Both the position numbers and the translations under genes were made by a program. This document shows positions 6,320 through 8,088 of a stretch of DNA of 8,088 nucleotides, piece after piece (the stretch's first letter is position 1; every line of letters begins with the position of its first letter). The DNA lies in the NCBI GenBank assembly GCA_030916685.1, contig JAUPWD010000062.1:1-8088 (forward strand), in the 5' to 3' direction. Under the pieces are notes generated by a model. The model did no database searches and was not told where the DNA came from. It worked only from the letters and a program-made list of their open reading frames with translations. The stretch is from Patescibacteria group bacterium. GTDB lineage: Bacteria > Patescibacteria > Paceibacteria > Moranbacterales > UBA1568.

Positions 6320-6631
6320 TTACAGAGCTGACAAATCCGCCTTCAAGACATCTTTCGACTGGACGCCAACGAATTCCTTCACGATCGCGCCACCCTTAAA
6401 AACCTTCATTGTCGGAATGGACATGATTCCATACTTCGATGCGGTATCCGGATTATCATCAACATTGAGCTTGCCGATCTTCACTGTAGTCAATTCGGTC
6501 GAGAGCTGATCAATGATCGGCCCCATCATCTGACAAGGTCCACACCATGGCGCCCAAAAGTCGACCAATACAGGCTGTTCGCTCTTCAATACTTCCACCT
6601 CGAAATTTGCATCGGTAAATTCCATTGCCAT
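6320..6631 (-). CDS. trxA: Thioredoxin
   Basis: Thioredoxin is a small cytoplasmic dithiol reductant that reduces protein disulfides and donates electrons to enzymes such as ribonucleotide reductase. The 103-residue product is a complete single thioredoxin fold. The active site is WCGPC (29-33) preceded by VDFWAP. The cis-proline loop is SIPT (P73), and the conserved D24 sits in VLVDFWAP. The C-terminal helix ends in KADLSAL. There is no signal peptide or membrane anchor. Two in-frame ATG codons, 6631 and 6625, are plausible starts (MAMEFTD or MEFTD), and neither has a clear ribosome binding site. It is the first gene after the lepA terminator and probably heads an operon with yjbQ, pcm and mltG. 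No thioredoxin reductase gene is nearby. Confidence 0.97.
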   Translation of the reverse strand: MAMEFTDANFEVEVLKSEQPVLVDFWAPWCGPCQMMGPIIDQLSTELTTVKIGKLNVDDNPDTASKYGIMSIPTMKVFKGGAIVKEFVGVQSKDVLKADLSAL

Positions 6632-6650
6632 ATGCGTATGCTTAGATATT

Positions 6651-6664
6651 ATGAATTCATTATA
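6651..6664 (-). promoter_or_regulatory. Possible trxA promoter -10 with overlapping palindrome
   Basis: The minus strand has a perfect TATAAT (6659-6664) about 27 bp before the trxA start codon. It overlaps a 10-bp perfect palindrome ATGAATTCAT (6651-6660). The 17-bp-upstream position is T-rich (TTTTTG) rather than a recognisable -35, because it falls in the T-run of the lepA terminator. A short leader of about 20 nt would result. The palindrome might be an operator or simply chance in AT-rich DNA. Confidence 0.45.
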
Positions 6665-6675
6665 CTCCGTCTCGC

Positions 6676-6707
6676 AAAAAACAAAAAGGAGTCACCTAAT
6701 TCTCCCC
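6676..6707 (-). terminator. Probable intrinsic terminator of lepA
   Basis: On the minus strand GGGGAG (6702-6707) can pair with CTCCTT (6686-6691) through four Watson-Crick and two G-T pairs. The loop is about 10 nt. The T-rich tract TTTTTGTTTTTT (6676-6687) follows directly, its first two T's forming the G-T pairs. The left arm overlaps the last codons of lepA. The stem is short, so termination may be partial and allow read-through to trxA. Confidence 0.45.
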
Positions 6708-8088
6708 TCGCCTGAGAATAGCGAGAAATGCTTCGCTCGGAATGGAGACTTTACCCACATCCTTCATACGCTTCTTCCCTCGTTTCTGTTTTTCCAACAA
6801 TTTTTTCTTCCGGGAAAAGTCACCACCATAGAGACCGCCCGTCACATCCTTCCGGAATGCGGATATCGTCTCGCGCGCGATCACCTTACTTCCGATCGCT
6901 GCCTGAAGAGCTACGGCGAAATTCTGACGAGGGATTACTTTCTTCAATTTCTCCACGGTAATTTTCCCATCCTCATAAGCATTGCGCTTCGGCACCATAC
7001 GGGAAAACGCATCGATCATATCCCCTGCTACCATAATATCGAGCCTGACCACGTCCGACTCCCGATATCCGATTGGCTCATAGTTCATCGAACCATATCC
7101 CGAGGTCGCGCTCTTCAAATCATCATGGAAATCTACAATCACATCCATAAGCGGAGCGTCGAAAGAAAGCAGTGCCCGTCCCTGATCGAGGTATTCGGTA
7201 TTCTTGTACTCCGCGCGGATCTTCCCCATGAGATTCATAACATTCCCCATATACTCCGAAGGAGCGATAATCGAGAGGTCGACATACGGTTCATATATTT
7301 TCTCGATAGAGGCCGGGTCAGGCATTTCCGAAGGAGAATACATGAGTACGCGCTCGGGAATGCCACGTAACTCCAATTCATACACGACCGATGGTGTCGT
7401 GATCGTCGGCTCCATGCCAAATTCGCGCCGAAGCCTTTCTTGAATGATTTCGAGATGAAGAAGTCCGAGGAATCCACATCGGAATCCGCGCCCAAGCGCC
7501 TGATTCGACTCCGGTTCGAAGGTAAATGCTGCGTCATTCAATTTCAACTTTCCCAAGGCATCACGCGTCGCGCCATATTCATCGCCATCGAGCGGATAGA
7601 AGCTCGCATACACGACCGGCTTGATCTCCCGATACCCCGGAAGCGACTCTACATCGAGCACCTCATGTTCTTTCGGTTCGATCGTGATCGTATCACCCAC
7701 GCGACACTCGGATACATCCTTCAATCCCGTCGCGATATACCCGATATCCCCCGCGATGAGTTCCGGCATCGTGACGAGCTGCGGTGAGAATACCCCTACT
7801 TCGACCGCACTACTCGCCTTCCCCGTCCCGAGCATATACAATTTCGTATCCCGCTTCACCATACCATCGACGACGCGTACGTACGCGACCACCCCTTTAT
7901 ACGAATCATAGATCGAATCGAATATCAGGGCACGGAGCCGTCCGTCACGATTGCCTCGCGGCATCGGAGTCCGTTCGATGACCCGCTCCAATACTTCCTT
8001 CACTCCAATGCCCGTCTTGCCGGATGCTTCGAGGATATCTTCTTCCTTGCAACCGAGAATATGCACGATTTCTTTTTTCGTTTTTTCC
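6696..8088 (-). CDS. lepA: Elongation factor 4 (LepA), partial, N-terminus beyond window
   Basis: LepA (EF4) is a ribosome-bound translational GTPase related to EF-G, proposed to help ribosomes under stress and during initiation. The frame is open at the right edge and gives 463 residues plus a TAG stop. About 135 N-terminal residues, holding most of the GTPase motifs, are missing. Visible are the SGKTGIGV segment that ends the G domain, then domain II (about 50-140). Next is the LepA signature LGRGFRCGFLGLLHLEI (198-214), then SGYGSMNYE (329-337). The unique C-terminal domain carries VTGGLYGGDFSRKKKLLEKQ (415-434) and VSIPSEAFLAIL (447-458). All are specific to LepA and not EF-G. The frame continues upstream of an in-frame GTG at 8066, so that codon is internal, not the start. 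The gene is intact as far as visible. Confidence 0.98.
   Translation of the reverse strand, partial: EKTKKEIVHILGCKEEDILEASGKTGIGVKEVLERVIERTPMPRGNRDGRLRALIFDSIYDSYKGVVAYVRVVDGMVKRDTKLYMLGTGKASSAVEVGVFSPQLVTMPELIAGDIGYIATGLKDVSECRVGDTITIEPKEHEVLDVESLPGYREIKPVVYASFYPLDGDEYGATRDALGKLKLNDAAFTFEPESNQALGRGFRCGFLGLLHLEIIQERLRREFGMEPTITTPSVVYELELRGIPERVLMYSPSEMPDPASIEKIYEPYVDLSIIAPSEYMGNVMNLMGKIRAEYKNTEYLDQGRALLSFDAPLMDVIVDFHDDLKSATSGYGSMNYEPIGYRESDVVRLDIMVAGDMIDAFSRMVPKRNAYEDGKITVEKLKKVIPRQNFAVALQAAIGSKVIARETISAFRKDVTGGLYGGDFSRKKKLLEKQKRGKKRMKDVGKVSIPSEAFLAILRRGEN

Noticed and set aside
6651..7370. Plus-strand open frame of 239 codons opposite lepA
   Set aside because: It is antisense to LepA signature sequences and has no recognisable domain.
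7996..8066. In-frame GTG at 8066 as the lepA start
   Set aside because: The frame stays open to the window edge with LepA-like residues (KTKKEI) upstream, and the GTPase domain must lie before it.
1..8088. Alternative genetic code with UGA read as Gly (Gracilibacteria/Absconditabacteria)
   Set aside because: No TGA occurs inside any of the nine gene frames, so the standard code explains everything seen.
1..8088. CRISPR array, insertion sequence, phage or toxin-antitoxin system
   Set aside because: No repeated spacer-like units, transposase, integrase, terminal repeats or small paired ORFs were found; the window is packed with housekeeping genes.

Overview
All nine recognisable genes in this window lie on the minus strand, so transcription runs from high to low coordinates; I saw no credible plus-strand gene. 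Two genes are cut by the window edges: lepA at the right, missing its N-terminus, and recJ at the left, missing its C-terminus. The standard bacterial code fits. Every visible stop is TAA or TAG, and no gene has an in-frame TGA, which argues against the UGA=Gly code of some candidate phyla. Base composition is moderate. The wording of DnaJ (a glycine-rich insert just after HPDK), LepA and the small response regulator suggests a Patescibacteria (Candidate Phyla Radiation) genome, perhaps Parcubacteria-like. That is inference from remembered resemblance, not from a search.

Layout in the direction of transcription: lepA (partial; elongation factor 4), a weak terminator, then a likely operon trxA - yjbQ - pcm - mltG. 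This run combines a thioredoxin, a UPF0047/YjbQ protein, a protein-isoaspartate methyltransferase and an endolytic murein transglycosylase. A 130-bp gap follows, carrying a three-part CCGCT/AGCGG inverted-repeat array. Next comes a six- or seven-pass membrane protein of unknown function. A 110-bp gap then holds a CIRCE-type HrcA operator overlapping a near-consensus sigma-70 promoter, followed by dnaJ. After it come a response-regulator-like protein and recJ, only 3 bp apart.

Most genes are housekeeping: translation, protein folding and repair, redox, wall metabolism and DNA repair. The points of interest are regulatory or accessory. dnaJ has its own heat-shock-style control region although dnaK and grpE are not next to it. 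The receiver protein beside recJ has Gly where the phospho-accepting Asp should be and carries a C-terminal extension of about 55 residues. The membrane protein has a roughly 155-residue soluble loop that I do not recognise. I found no CRISPR array, insertion sequence, tRNA, rRNA or obvious mobile DNA.
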